The notes below the pieces were generated by a model that was given only the letters and a program-made list of their open reading frames with translations, was not told the origin of the DNA and ran no database searches. This document shows, one piece after another, positions 45,191 through 53,168 of a stretch of 64,000 nucleotides of DNA. Both the position numbers and the translations under genes were made by a program. Position 1 is the first letter of the stretch; every line of letters begins with the position of its first letter. This DNA is from UBA6182 sp964479585 (GTDB lineage Bacteria > Bacillota_I > Bacilli_A > Erysipelotrichales > Erysipelotrichaceae), in the NCBI GenBank assembly GCA_964479585.1, contig CAYZMP010000001.1:44718-108717 (forward strand). The letters are read 5' to 3'.

Positions 45191-46051
45191 ATGAGTAAAC
45201 GTAAAATTATACTAGTAACGGGGATGAGCGGTGCAGGTAAAACTTCAGCCATGGGAATTTTAGAAGACATGGGTTATCATGCCATTGATCAGTTTCCGCC
45301 ACAACTATTAAGACAGCTTATTCATTTAGCAGTGGATGAACAAGATCCTCGCTTTGATAATCTTGCAATTGCAACAGGAGCAAGTGACATGCCAGATTTT
45401 GTTCGACGATTCCGAAATATTGATGCGGACATGCGAATTTTATTTTTACAAGCGGATGAAAAGACATTGTTGGCTCGTTATAAATCGACACGTAGAAGTC
45501 ATCCAATGTTGCTTTCAAACAAAGCTAAAACCTTAGAAGAAGCGATTGAAATCGAAAAAGATATGTTGGAGGAATTTAAAGACAAAGCGTATTTATCCAT
45601 TGATACATCTGACTTAACAGAGATGGAATTAAAAAGAAAGCTTACTGAAGGATTTCGTTTATCGTCATCGCCTGTGTTTAGTATAAGTTTTATATCTTTT
45701 GGGTATAAAAATGGGATACCAATGGATGCCGATTTAATATTTGATGTTCGTTTTTTAAATAATCCTTTTTGGGTGGAAGAATTAAAATATGAGAATGGTG
45801 AAAATCCTAAAGTTAAAGAGTTTGTATTAAACAAAAAACAAACCCAAGAATATTTAAAACGATTGGTTGATTTTTTAGATTACTCATTTAAAGAGTATGT
45901 CAAAGAAGGAAAAAATCACTTTACCGTTGCTATTGGTTGTACCGGTGGTCAACACCGTTCGGTTGTTTTAACTAATGAGTTATTTGACATCTTTAGTAAG
46001 CAATATCAGTGCTATCGTCGTCATCGTGATATGAAGGTGAATCATGGTTAA
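45191..46051 (+). CDS. rapZ: RapZ/YvcJ-family nucleotide-binding protein
   Basis: A 286-residue RapZ family member. Walker A GMSGAGKTS (residues about 10-18), Walker B-like GYHAIDQFP and a C-terminal domain with GCTGGQHRSVVLT, RFLNNPFW and YRRHRDMKV, all hallmarks. Family proteins bind UDP-sugar or small RNA; in B. subtilis YvcJ has GTPase and ATPase activity and affects competence. The start at 45191 follows AAGAGGT by eight bases; an in-frame start seven codons upstream lacks a site. It overlaps yvcK by eight bases. Confidence 0.94.
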   Translation: MSKRKIILVTGMSGAGKTSAMGILEDMGYHAIDQFPPQLLRQLIHLAVDEQDPRFDNLAIATGASDMPDFVRRFRNIDADMRILFLQADEKTLLARYKSTRRSHPMLLSNKAKTLEEAIEIEKDMLEEFKDKAYLSIDTSDLTEMELKRKLTEGFRLSSSPVFSISFISFGYKNGIPMDADLIFDVRFLNNPFWVEELKYENGENPKVKEFVLNKKQTQEYLKRLVDFLDYSFKEYVKEGKNHFTVAIGCTGGQHRSVVLTNELFDIFSKQYQCYRRHRDMKVNHG

Positions 46052-46991
46052 GAAAAATGTTGTCGTTATTGGAGGTGGTCGAGGTCAATCGATGCTTTTA
46101 AGAGGGCTTAAACATTTTGAGAATATTCACTTAACAAGTTTAGTCACTGTCGCCGATGATGGGGGATCAACTGGGCGGTTACGTCAGTTGTATGCAATAC
46201 CAGCAATGGGCGATATACGAAACGTTATGATTGCGATGGCTGAATCAGAAACACTGTTGTCTCGATTGATGAGTTATCGATTCAAGGAGTTAGAAGAGTC
46301 AGAATTAGGTGGTCATAATTTAGGCAATCTAATATTAACAGCGATGATGGAAAATAGTGGTAACTTTATGGAATCTATAGGTGCCATATCCAAGGTATTG
46401 AATGTTAAGGGGGATATTGTGCCAGCGAGTTTACAAGTGATTACGTTGTATGCTCGAATGATGGATGGCACCATTGTCAAAGGTGAAGCAAACATTCCAA
46501 CAAAACGTAATCGAATAGAAGAAGTGTTTTATCAAGACAATGTTCGTGCATCAAGACAAGCAGTTAAAGCCATTAAACAAGCAGATGTAATTATTTATGG
46601 AATTGGAAGTTTGTACACAAGTATATGTCCTAATTTAATTATTGAAGATATTCAAAAAGCATTAAAAGAGTCTATGGCAAAAAAAGTTTATGTTTGTAAC
46701 GCAATGAGTCAAACAGGTGAAACAGATGGTTATTTTGTGGAGGACCATGTAGAAGCGATTGTCCGTCATTCTAAATTGGATGTTGATGCGGTGGTGGTTG
46801 CGAATGATTCGATTCCAATGGATGTACTTATCCGGTATAAAAATCAAGATACTCATCCAATTACATTAAAAAATGATGAACATCCTTATCCTGTTCACCA
46901 AGCAAATTTGCTAGATTTTAGAGATGGTTTGATTACCCACAATTCTGATAAAGTTGCTCGATTATTGCATAAGCTGTTTTTTAAGGAGTGA
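46044..46991 (+). CDS. yvcK: YvcK/GlmR-type gluconeogenesis factor
   Basis: A 315-residue CofD-superfamily protein. GGGRGQSMLLRGL at the N-terminus and VTVADDGGSTGRLR with the conserved DDGGS, then GDIRN and GGHNLGNLILTA are the family signatures. YvcK/GlmR binds UDP-GlcNAc and in B. subtilis stimulates GlmS, steering carbon to cell-wall precursors during growth on gluconeogenic sources. Third gene of the trxB-rapZ-yvcK-whiA cluster; overlaps with the neighbour genes on both sides indicate one transcript. Confidence 0.95.
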   Translation: MVKKNVVVIGGGRGQSMLLRGLKHFENIHLTSLVTVADDGGSTGRLRQLYAIPAMGDIRNVMIAMAESETLLSRLMSYRFKELEESELGGHNLGNLILTAMMENSGNFMESIGAISKVLNVKGDIVPASLQVITLYARMMDGTIVKGEANIPTKRNRIEEVFYQDNVRASRQAVKAIKQADVIIYGIGSLYTSICPNLIIEDIQKALKESMAKKVYVCNAMSQTGETDGYFVEDHVEAIVRHSKLDVDAVVVANDSIPMDVLIRYKNQDTHPITLKNDEHPYPVHQANLLDFRDGLITHNSDKVARLLHKLFFKE

Positions 46992-46996
46992 TGAGA

Positions 46997-47962
46997 GTGT
47001 CATATACAAGTGAAGTAAAATCAGAAATATCACAAAACGAACTTAAATCATGTTGTGTACGTGCTCAATTAGCTGCATTGTTGCAATGTGATGCAACATT
47101 AACCATTAGCAATCAACAATGGGAACTTCATTTTAAAACCGAAAACCCAACCACAGCAAAACGTTTTTGGATGCTTTTAAAACAGCGGTATGAACTTACA
47201 CCAGAATTAGCTATCTTAAAGAAAGTTAAGTTAAAGAAAAACTACACGTATGTCATTTTAATTAAAAGTCAGGTAAAAGAAATTTTGCAAGATTTAAAGT
47301 TAATGGATGCTAAAGGTTTTGCAGATCATGTAACAAGTGAAGTAGTGAAAAAGGAATGTTGTGCCCGTGCATATTTAGCTGGGTCCTTTTTAGCTAGTGG
47401 TAGTGTTAACTCACCAACTAATAGTAATTATCATTTAGAAATTGCTCTTTCAAATGACAAGTTAGCAAGTTTTGTAATAAAATTAATGAAACGGTTTGAT
47501 TTGCCAGCGAAAATGATAAAACGTAGAAATCAAATGGTTGTTTACATTAAAGCATCCGATAAAATATCGGACTTTCTTCGAGCTATAGCAGCATATGAAG
47601 CGGTTATGAAGTTTGAAGATATTCGTATTCAACGTGACTTTAAAAATTCTTTGACTCGCTTAGATAACTGTGAAGTAGCCAATGAAATGAAAACTTTAAA
47701 AGCCGCAAACTCACAAATTCAAGCAATCGAATACTTACAACAAAACGATGTGTTTGAGTTGTTGGATGAGAAATTAAAAGAAGTTGCGCTTTTACGTCAA
47801 ATTAATCCAGAAGCAAGTCTTAATGAATTGGCTGAGATTTATCAGGCTCAAACAGGCAATAAAATGAGTAAATCAGGGATGAAACATCGATTTAATAAGA
47901 TTGTTGAGCGATATAAAACCTTAAAAGAAAAACGGAGTGAATACATTTCCGTTGATTTTTAG
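46997..47962 (+). CDS. whiA: Sporulation/cell-division regulator WhiA
   Basis: A 321-residue WhiA with an N-terminal LAGLIDADG-derived domain (about residues 15-210, including CCARAYLAGSFLASGSVNSP) and a C-terminal HTH (about 270-310, NPEASLNELAEIYQAQ then KMSKSGMKHRFNKI). It binds DNA and influences cell division and chromosome segregation in Firmicutes. GTG 46997 (MSYTSEVKSE) is preferred: AAGGAG is eight bases upstream, while the in-frame ATG 46991 is only two bases from it. The stop is directly followed by the palindromic promoter of the next gene. Confidence 0.93.
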   Translation: MSYTSEVKSEISQNELKSCCVRAQLAALLQCDATLTISNQQWELHFKTENPTTAKRFWMLLKQRYELTPELAILKKVKLKKNYTYVILIKSQVKEILQDLKLMDAKGFADHVTSEVVKKECCARAYLAGSFLASGSVNSPTNSNYHLEIALSNDKLASFVIKLMKRFDLPAKMIKRRNQMVVYIKASDKISDFLRAIAAYEAVMKFEDIRIQRDFKNSLTRLDNCEVANEMKTLKAANSQIQAIEYLQQNDVFELLDEKLKEVALLRQINPEASLNELAEIYQAQTGNKMSKSGMKHRFNKIVERYKTLKEKRSEYISVDF

Positions 47963-47980
47963 TTGTAAAACTTTTACAAT
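47952..47980 (+). promoter_or_regulatory. Promoter of the Xre-family gene
   Basis: TTGATT (47952-47957, inside the whiA end), 17-base spacer and TACAAT (47975-47980). The same hexamers and spacing occur before rplK (61774-61802). Confidence 0.7.
47963..47979. promoter_or_regulatory. 17-bp perfect palindrome over the Xre promoter, probable operator
   Basis: TTGTAAAA (47963-47970), central C, TTTTACAA (47972-47979). It fills the promoter spacer and overlaps the -10. One base between the arms is too short for an RNA hairpin, so a dimeric repressor site is likely. Confidence 0.65.
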
Positions 47981-48004
47981 GAAAAAAAGGGAAGGGGGAG
48001 CATC

Positions 48005-48229
48005 ATGGCAAAGGCAAACAATAACGCCAGTCTAGAGTTGACTTTTGGACAACGAATTCGTTTCTTAAGAAAAGAAAAGAACATGACCCAAAGTCAATTG
48101 GCTGAAGTTAGTGGCTTGCATCGCAATTATATCTCCGATACAGAAAGAGGTAGAAGAAACATATCGTTGTTATGCATGGCAAAGCTAGCAGATGGTCTGC
48201 AGTGTAGTATAAAAGACTTTTTCATATAA
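48005..48229 (+). CDS. Xre-family helix-turn-helix regulator
   Basis: A 74-residue protein that is almost entirely one HTH_3 domain: FGQRIRFLRKEKNMTQSQLA, then VSGLHRNYISDTERGRRNIS as the recognition helix region. It has no sensor domain. Such small proteins act as homodimeric repressors, often on their own promoter. The 47963-47979 palindrome fits an autoregulatory operator. AGGGGGAG precedes ATG 48005. The gene ends in its own hairpin, which makes it a single-gene unit. Confidence 0.9.
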   Translation: MAKANNNASLELTFGQRIRFLRKEKNMTQSQLAEVSGLHRNYISDTERGRRNISLLCMAKLADGLQCSIKDFFI

Positions 48230-48240
48230 AGTCTTTTTTT
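48212..48240 (+). terminator. Terminator of the Xre-family gene
   Basis: AAAGACTTT (48212-48220) pairs with AAAGTCTTT (48228-48236), followed by T. It overlaps the stop codon. Confidence 0.85.
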
Positions 48241-48251
48241 AATAGGTATGC

Positions 48252-48257
48252 TATAAT
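48252..48257 (+). promoter_or_regulatory. -10 element for the small membrane protein/acyltransferase operon
   Basis: TATAAT 15 bases before the start codon. No good -35 is seen because the Xre terminator lies there. Confidence 0.4.
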
Positions 48258-48272
48258 ACTCTCGGTGATAAT

Positions 48273-48527
48273 ATGAGGTTTATTCAATTTTTACTTTCCT
48301 TAATTCTATTAGCTTGGTTGCTTGTTGTGGCGTGGCCATTATTTTTAATATTAGCCATTATTTTGGCTGTGACATGGGTTCGTTTTTATGTGCGCGTAAA
48401 GAGAATGCACAAACAAGCATTTGATCAATTTCAACAAGACAACACTTTTGAGTCAAAAGGATTAGACTCTTCAGACATTATTGATGCGGAATATAAAGAG
48501 AAAGATGTGACTGATGAAAAACTTTGA
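48273..48527 (+). CDS. Small membrane protein of unknown function
   Basis: An 84-residue protein. A long hydrophobic N-terminal segment (residues about 3-35, LLSLILLAWLLVVAWPLFLILAI without a clear break) could form one or two helices. It is followed by a basic linker (RVKRMHKQ) and an acidic tail with DSSDIIDAEYKEKD. The tail pattern ASP-Ile-Ile-Asp-Ala-Glu-Tyr is common at the ends of small Firmicutes membrane proteins. No function is assigned. Its end overlaps the next gene by 14 bases. Confidence 0.65.
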   Translation: MRFIQFLLSLILLAWLLVVAWPLFLILAIILAVTWVRFYVRVKRMHKQAFDQFQQDNTFESKGLDSSDIIDAEYKEKDVTDEKL

Positions 48528-49434
48528 GGAAGTGACGTTAGACGATATTGAGCTAATTGATCGATATTTAAAGAAAGCAAACTATCAAGAAAGTAATCAT
48601 AATCTTATAAACATGTTTGTGTGGAAAAGCATGTTTCCTTTATATAAGTATGTTGAAAAGGATTTTATGTTACTAGTGTCAAGACATTTGTCACAACCTT
48701 TTTTATTTATGCCATTATGTGAAAAACAACATAGTAAAAAGGCAATTTTAAAAGGAAAACAACTGTTTGATCAAGAAGGATTGACCTTTATCATGAGCGC
48801 GACGACAAATGCTGTTAAGGAAGTTGCGGTTTCTTTGTTTAATGATTTAGTTATAACTAAAGCGCGAGATGGTTATGATTATGTGTATGAAAAAGAGAAG
48901 ATAATTAGTTTATCTGGGAAAAAACTTCAAAAACGTCGTAATTTACTTAATAAATTTAAAAGAGATTATGAAGATCGAGTGATGTTAGCACCTCTTCACT
49001 GTTTAGTGGATGAAGTGAAGGCCTTTCTTTTGACACTTGATGAAGATGTCAATGATGAGTATTTACAGCATGAACGACTAGGGATTGTATTGTTTTTGGA
49101 TAATTTAGAGTTGTTTGATTATCAAGGTGCAGTGCTTTTGATTGATCGTGAAGTAAAAGGGTTTATTGTAACAAGTTTATTGGATGAAACGATGGTTCAA
49201 ATAAATGTTGAAAAAGCAGACAAGAACATTGCTGGAATCTTTCAATATTTAGAAAGTGAGTATTTTAAAATGTTTTATCCTGATATACAATATATAAATA
49301 AAGAAGACGATATGGGTCGTGAGAATTTACGTAAAGCAAAACTTGCAAGTAAACCAATAAAAATGATTGAAAAATATCGTTTATGTCAGGGGGATTGTGA
49401 TGATAAAAAAGGCATCTACGCACGACAAAACTGA
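48514..49434 (+). CDS. DUF2156 (phosphatidylglycerol lysyltransferase C-terminal-like) protein
   Basis: A 306-residue soluble protein with the double GNAT-type fold of the DUF2156/COG4866 group. Hallmarks are the N-terminal YLKKANYQESNHNLINMFVW, the KKLQKRRNLLNKF basic loop and the C-terminal YINKEDDMGRENLRKAKLA with SYxP-like tail. This is the aminoacyl-transfer fold of MprF without its membrane part; a related group is used in peptide or lipid aminoacylation. The acceptor is unknown. It overlaps both neighbours, so it is made with the small membrane protein and the GNAT protein below. Confidence 0.85.
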   Translation: MKNFEEVTLDDIELIDRYLKKANYQESNHNLINMFVWKSMFPLYKYVEKDFMLLVSRHLSQPFLFMPLCEKQHSKKAILKGKQLFDQEGLTFIMSATTNAVKEVAVSLFNDLVITKARDGYDYVYEKEKIISLSGKKLQKRRNLLNKFKRDYEDRVMLAPLHCLVDEVKAFLLTLDEDVNDEYLQHERLGIVLFLDNLELFDYQGAVLLIDREVKGFIVTSLLDETMVQINVEKADKNIAGIFQYLESEYFKMFYPDIQYINKEDDMGRENLRKAKLASKPIKMIEKYRLCQGDCDDKKGIYARQN

Positions 49435-50311
49435 GATTTATCGTACTTGGAAGTCCATGTTTGCATTTGATGATCATGGGTCTATTGATTTTTTCTTTGC
49501 GAATTATTACGATATGTGCCAAAGCTATGTGCTAAAGGTTGACCAAGAGATAGTATCGGGTGTATGCGTGTTTACTTTGCCGATGCAACTTAATAATAAA
49601 GTAATTGACGTATCGTATTTGGTCGGTATATTTACAAAAGAGCAATACCAACGTCAAGGGTATATGAAAAAACTCATTGATGAGGTTTTGGATATTTGTG
49701 CCCATAATACATTACTCACGATACTGATGGCTTATAACCCAAAAGTGTATGAACCTTTTCAGTTTGAACCATTTATTGACCATCAAATTGTTCAGCTTAC
49801 TGGTTCCATGATTTCACCAGTGTCGACCATGAATGTCACTTATCAAATAGAAAGTAAACAACTGCTTGGTGCATACAACCGTTTTATGAACTATTTTGAT
49901 GGGCATAAAAAAAGAACAGTGTCTGACTTTGATATTATAAAAAAAGACATGCAAGCTCAACATGGTAAGTTAGTGGGCTATGTAGAAAACAACGAAGTGC
50001 TAGGGTATATGATGTACATCGTTCATGATCAACAAATAGAGATTTTAGAGATTGTTTACTTTGATGTGGATACACTAATGCGATTATTGTATTTTGCCTC
50101 AAACATTAGTTACGCAATTAAAGTTCATATTTCAACAAAAGAAAACTGGAAATCCATTTTCCCTAAAGCGACGATGGAGAAGGTATCGTTTCTTTATGGA
50201 AAAATAAACGATGTATCGTTGTTTAATGATTTATACAATAGTTCTATACAATCAATCAGTGAAATACCATCACTTCTTAAAAAGCCTTTATATTTTAATG
50301 AATATCAGTAG
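49400..50311 (+). CDS. GNAT-family acetyltransferase (Eis-like two-domain type)
   Basis: A 303-residue protein. The N-terminal GNAT domain has the acetyl-CoA motif GIFTKEQYQRQGYMKKLIDEVL (Gln/Arg-x-x-Gly-x-Met/Ala), and a second, more divergent domain follows, as in Eis-like enzymes. Substrate unknown. The start at 49400 follows GGGGG by six bases; an upstream in-frame ATG (49367) was not chosen. It overlaps DUF2156 by 35 bases, so the two transferase-fold proteins probably work in one process. Confidence 0.85.
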   Translation: MIKKASTHDKTEIYRTWKSMFAFDDHGSIDFFFANYYDMCQSYVLKVDQEIVSGVCVFTLPMQLNNKVIDVSYLVGIFTKEQYQRQGYMKKLIDEVLDICAHNTLLTILMAYNPKVYEPFQFEPFIDHQIVQLTGSMISPVSTMNVTYQIESKQLLGAYNRFMNYFDGHKKRTVSDFDIIKKDMQAQHGKLVGYVENNEVLGYMMYIVHDQQIEILEIVYFDVDTLMRLLYFASNISYAIKVHISTKENWKSIFPKATMEKVSFLYGKINDVSLFNDLYNSSIQSISEIPSLLKKPLYFNEYQ

Positions 50312-50324
50312 CTTTTTCTTAATT

Positions 50325-50338
50325 TGATAATATTATCA
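50325..50338. promoter_or_regulatory. 14-bp perfect palindrome upstream of gap
   Basis: TGATAATATTATCA ends 3 bases before the gap -35. It equals the Fur box halves TGATAAT/ATTATCA with the usual central base missing. Confidence 0.5.
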
Positions 50339-50341
50339 CAA

Positions 50342-50370
50342 TTGACAGAAACACATAAGAAACGTATAAT
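50342..50370 (+). promoter_or_regulatory. Consensus promoter of gap
   Basis: TTGACA (50342-50347), 17 bases, TATAAT (50365-50370): perfect sigma-A hexamers, fitting a very highly expressed gene. Confidence 0.9.
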
Positions 50371-50396
50371 TAAAGTTGTCAAAGGAGGAAATATTA

Positions 50397-51398
50397 ATGA
50401 CAGTAAAAGTAGCAATTAATGGATTTGGTCGTATCGGACGTTTGGCGTTCCGTTACATGTTTGGTTCTAGTGAGTTTGATATCGTTGCGATCAACGATTT
50501 AACGGATTCTAAAACATTAGCACACTTATTAAAATATGACTCTGCACAAGGGCCATACGGGAAAGATGTTGTAGCATCTGAAACTGGTATTGTTGTGGAT
50601 GGAAAAGAAACAAAAGTATTTTCAGAAAAAAATCCAGCAGATTTACCTTGGAAAGAATTAGGTGTTGATGTTGTTATTGAATGTACAGGTTTCTTTACAA
50701 GTGATGAAAAAGCAAAAGCACATATCGATGCTGGAGCTCGTAAAGTTATTATTTCTGCACCAGCAACTGGTGATGTAAAAACAGTTGTATTTAATGTTAA
50801 CCACGATATTTTAGATGGTTCAGAAACAATTATTTCTGGCGCAAGCTGTACTACAAACTGCTTAGCACCAATGGCAAAAGTATTAAATGACGAGTTTACA
50901 ATTGTAACAGGTCAAATGACAACAATCCATGCTTACACCAATGATCAAAACACATTGGATGCACCTCACAAGAAAGACTTACGTCGTGCTCGTGCAGCTG
51001 CAGCAAACATTATTCCTAACTCAACCGGAGCAGCAAAAGCGATCGGTCTAGTTATTCCTGAACTAAAAGGAAAACTAGATGGTGGTGCTCAACGTGTTCC
51101 AGTTATTACTGGTTCATTAACAGAGCTTGTTGCAGTAGTTGAAAAAGAAGTAACAGCAGATGAAATCAATGCAGCAATGAAAGCCGCAGCGAATGAATCT
51201 TATGGTTATACAGAAGATCCAATCGTATCAACAGATATTATTGGAACAACTTTCGGTTCATTATTTGATGCAACACAAACAAAAGTAACGACCATCAATG
51301 GTATTACATTAGTTAAAGTTGCTTCATGGTATGACAATGAAGCTTCATACACATACCAATTAGTAAGAACTGCAAAATACGTTGCTTCAAAATTCTAA
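50397..51398 (+). CDS. gap: Glyceraldehyde-3-phosphate dehydrogenase, phosphorylating
   Basis: A 333-residue GapA. NAD motif INGFGRIGRLAFR, catalytic Cys151 in SGASCTTNC, the substrate loop NSTGAAKAIGLVIP, and the C-terminal WYDNEASYTYQLV are all intact. It oxidises glyceraldehyde 3-phosphate to 1,3-bisphosphoglycerate in glycolysis. Start 50397 has AAAGGAGG nine bases upstream; the longer TTG frame would translate that site. It has a perfect promoter and a strong terminator, so it is monocistronic. No cggR-like repressor or pgk is adjacent. Confidence 0.98.
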   Translation: MTVKVAINGFGRIGRLAFRYMFGSSEFDIVAINDLTDSKTLAHLLKYDSAQGPYGKDVVASETGIVVDGKETKVFSEKNPADLPWKELGVDVVIECTGFFTSDEKAKAHIDAGARKVIISAPATGDVKTVVFNVNHDILDGSETIISGASCTTNCLAPMAKVLNDEFTIVTGQMTTIHAYTNDQNTLDAPHKKDLRRARAAAANIIPNSTGAAKAIGLVIPELKGKLDGGAQRVPVITGSLTELVAVVEKEVTADEINAAMKAAANESYGYTEDPIVSTDIIGTTFGSLFDATQTKVTTINGITLVKVASWYDNEASYTYQLVRTAKYVASKF

Positions 51399-51406
51399 AT
51401 GACTAT

Positions 51407-51430
51407 AGAGCCTTCGGGCTCTTTTTTTTG
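51407..51430 (+). terminator. Terminator of gap
   Basis: AGAGCC, UUCG-type tetraloop and GGCTCT (51407-51422), followed by eight T. Confidence 0.95.
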
Positions 51431-51474
51431 TGAAACTTTAAATACTCTATGGTAAAATAAGCAGAGAGGTGTTT

Positions 51475-52353
51475 ATGAAATACGCCATTGAAATTGAAAA
51501 TCTAACAAAATATTATGGAAAAAGCAAAGGCATTGAAGGGGTATCTTTTAATGTGGCACCACAAGAAATATATGGATTTATTGGACCTAACGGTGCTGGA
51601 AAATCAACAACCATCCGGACACTTTTAAATCTAATCTTTCCTACTTCAGGAAGTGCAAAGATATTTGGCCAAGATGTTGTCCAACATGGTCATCTACTTC
51701 GTAAAGATATTGGTTATTTACCATCAGAAGTTTTTTATTATGAGAAAATGAAAGTAAAAGAACTACTTGCTTATGCAGCATCCTTTTATGAAGGTGATCA
51801 TAGTAAACGCATAGAAGAGTTAGTTACGTTGTTAGAATTAGACGTGAATCGTCGTATTGAGGACTTATCTTTTGGTAATAAAAAGAAGGTAGGTATTGTT
51901 GTTGGTTTGTTGCATCGACCAAAACTGATAATTTTAGATGAGCCAACAAGTGGGCTTGATCCTTTAATGCAACACACATTTTTTAATTTAATAAAACAAG
52001 AAAATGAAAATGGAGCGACTGTTTTGTTTTCTTCGCATATTTTATCTGAAGTTCAACATTTGTGCCATAAAGTTGCCGTTATTAAAGATGGTCATATTGT
52101 CGATGTTCAAGATATAAAAGCTTTTAGAGAAAACACATATAAAAAGATAACATTAATTAGTGATGCAAAAAGCAAAGACATTATTGGTTCACTTGATGTT
52201 GCGGATATAAGACAGTATGACCATACACTTTCTTTTGTGTATCGTGGTGAACTTGATCAGCTATTAAAAACATTGTCTTCTGTGCATATTCAAGATATTA
52301 AAATAGAAGAACCTTCTTTGGAGGAAGTGTTTATGCACTATTATGAAAAATGA
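51475..52353 (+). CDS. ABC-2 type exporter, ATPase subunit
   Basis: A 292-residue ABC ATPase. Walker A is GPNGAGKST. Signature LSFGNKKKVGIV replaces the usual LSGGQ with SFGN, a form found in exporter ATPases of this group. Walker B LIILDEPTSGLD and switch His in SSHIL follow. A C-terminal extension of about 80 residues may regulate it. The two downstream membrane genes complete a DrrA/DrrB-like or antibiotic-exporter-like transporter; the cargo is unknown. Start 51475 follows GAGAGG by five bases; the in-frame GTG 51469 overlaps that site. The stop overlaps the next ATG. Confidence 0.9.
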   Translation: MKYAIEIENLTKYYGKSKGIEGVSFNVAPQEIYGFIGPNGAGKSTTIRTLLNLIFPTSGSAKIFGQDVVQHGHLLRKDIGYLPSEVFYYEKMKVKELLAYAASFYEGDHSKRIEELVTLLELDVNRRIEDLSFGNKKKVGIVVGLLHRPKLIILDEPTSGLDPLMQHTFFNLIKQENENGATVLFSSHILSEVQHLCHKVAVIKDGHIVDVQDIKAFRENTYKKITLISDAKSKDIIGSLDVADIRQYDHTLSFVYRGELDQLLKTLSSVHIQDIKIEEPSLEEVFMHYYEK

Positions 52354-53159
52354 TGAAACATATTATTCTCTTTGAAATTAAGCGTAGCTGGCTGTCTCTC
52401 TTTTGGTGGTCTTTAGCCATCGTTATTTTTGGTGTCTTTATGTTTGCGTTTTTCCCACTTATGGCAGATCAACAACAAGCTATGGATTTAATTTTAGAAC
52501 ATTATCCGGTAGAAATGTTAAAGGCATTTGGATTGTCCAATGTTGATTCGCTTTCAACATTAAAGGGTTATGTCCCCTTTGTTTTTATATTTACACTACT
52601 AATTAATGGGGTTTTTGCTTCATTGGTTGGATTTAAAGTGCTAAGTGAAGAAGAGAGTGATAAAACCGCTGACTTTTTATTTAGTAAACCCATTTCTCGC
52701 AATCGAGTGTTTATCATAAAAAATGCAATTGCATTGTACCAGTTGTTTGTCGTGTTTGTAGTAAGCAGTTTATCGACAACCGTTGCCGTAGCGCACTTTA
52801 TCACTGATCAAGCATCATCTTTAGAGACGTTAATTGTGTTGTATGAAGGGTTGTTTTACTTCCAACTTCTTTTTTATACACTAGCTATGGTTATTTCAAT
52901 GATGTTTAACTATGTTCGATCTTCAGTATCACTTGCCATTGCGTTGTCTTTTTTGATGTATGCACTTTACTCAATTGGTCAAATTATTGATGCGTCATGG
53001 CTGCTTTATAGTACACCATTTTATTATTTTGAAGCTGCACAGCTTTTGATGGATCAATCGATTCCACAAAATCATATCTACCTTACAGTACTAGTAAGTA
53101 GTGTTGCACTTGTGATTAGTTATCTTCGGTTTGTTAAAAAGGACTTTTTTGTCCGTTAA
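52350..53159 (+). CDS. ABC-2 type exporter, membrane subunit 1
   Basis: A 269-residue membrane protein with six predicted helices. The N-terminal cytosolic start EIKRSWLSLFWWSLAI and the conserved FSKPISRNRVF loop between helices 2 and 3 are typical of ABC-2/YhaP-type permeases, where the loop contacts the ATPase. ATG 52350 overlaps the ATPase stop (ATGA). A second in-frame ATG follows at 52353. It pairs with the next gene, which has the same layout, so the transporter is probably a heterodimer of permeases with an ATPase dimer. Confidence 0.88.
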   Translation: MMKHIILFEIKRSWLSLFWWSLAIVIFGVFMFAFFPLMADQQQAMDLILEHYPVEMLKAFGLSNVDSLSTLKGYVPFVFIFTLLINGVFASLVGFKVLSEEESDKTADFLFSKPISRNRVFIIKNAIALYQLFVVFVVSSLSTTVAVAHFITDQASSLETLIVLYEGLFYFQLLFYTLAMVISMMFNYVRSSVSLAIALSFLMYALYSIGQIIDASWLLYSTPFYYFEAAQLLMDQSIPQNHIYLTVLVSSVALVISYLRFVKKDFFVR

Positions 53160-53168
53160 GGAAGGCTT

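Noticed and set aside
45499..45834. 111-codon minus-strand frame inside rapZ
   Set aside because: Antisense shadow of an intact RapZ with no independent signals.
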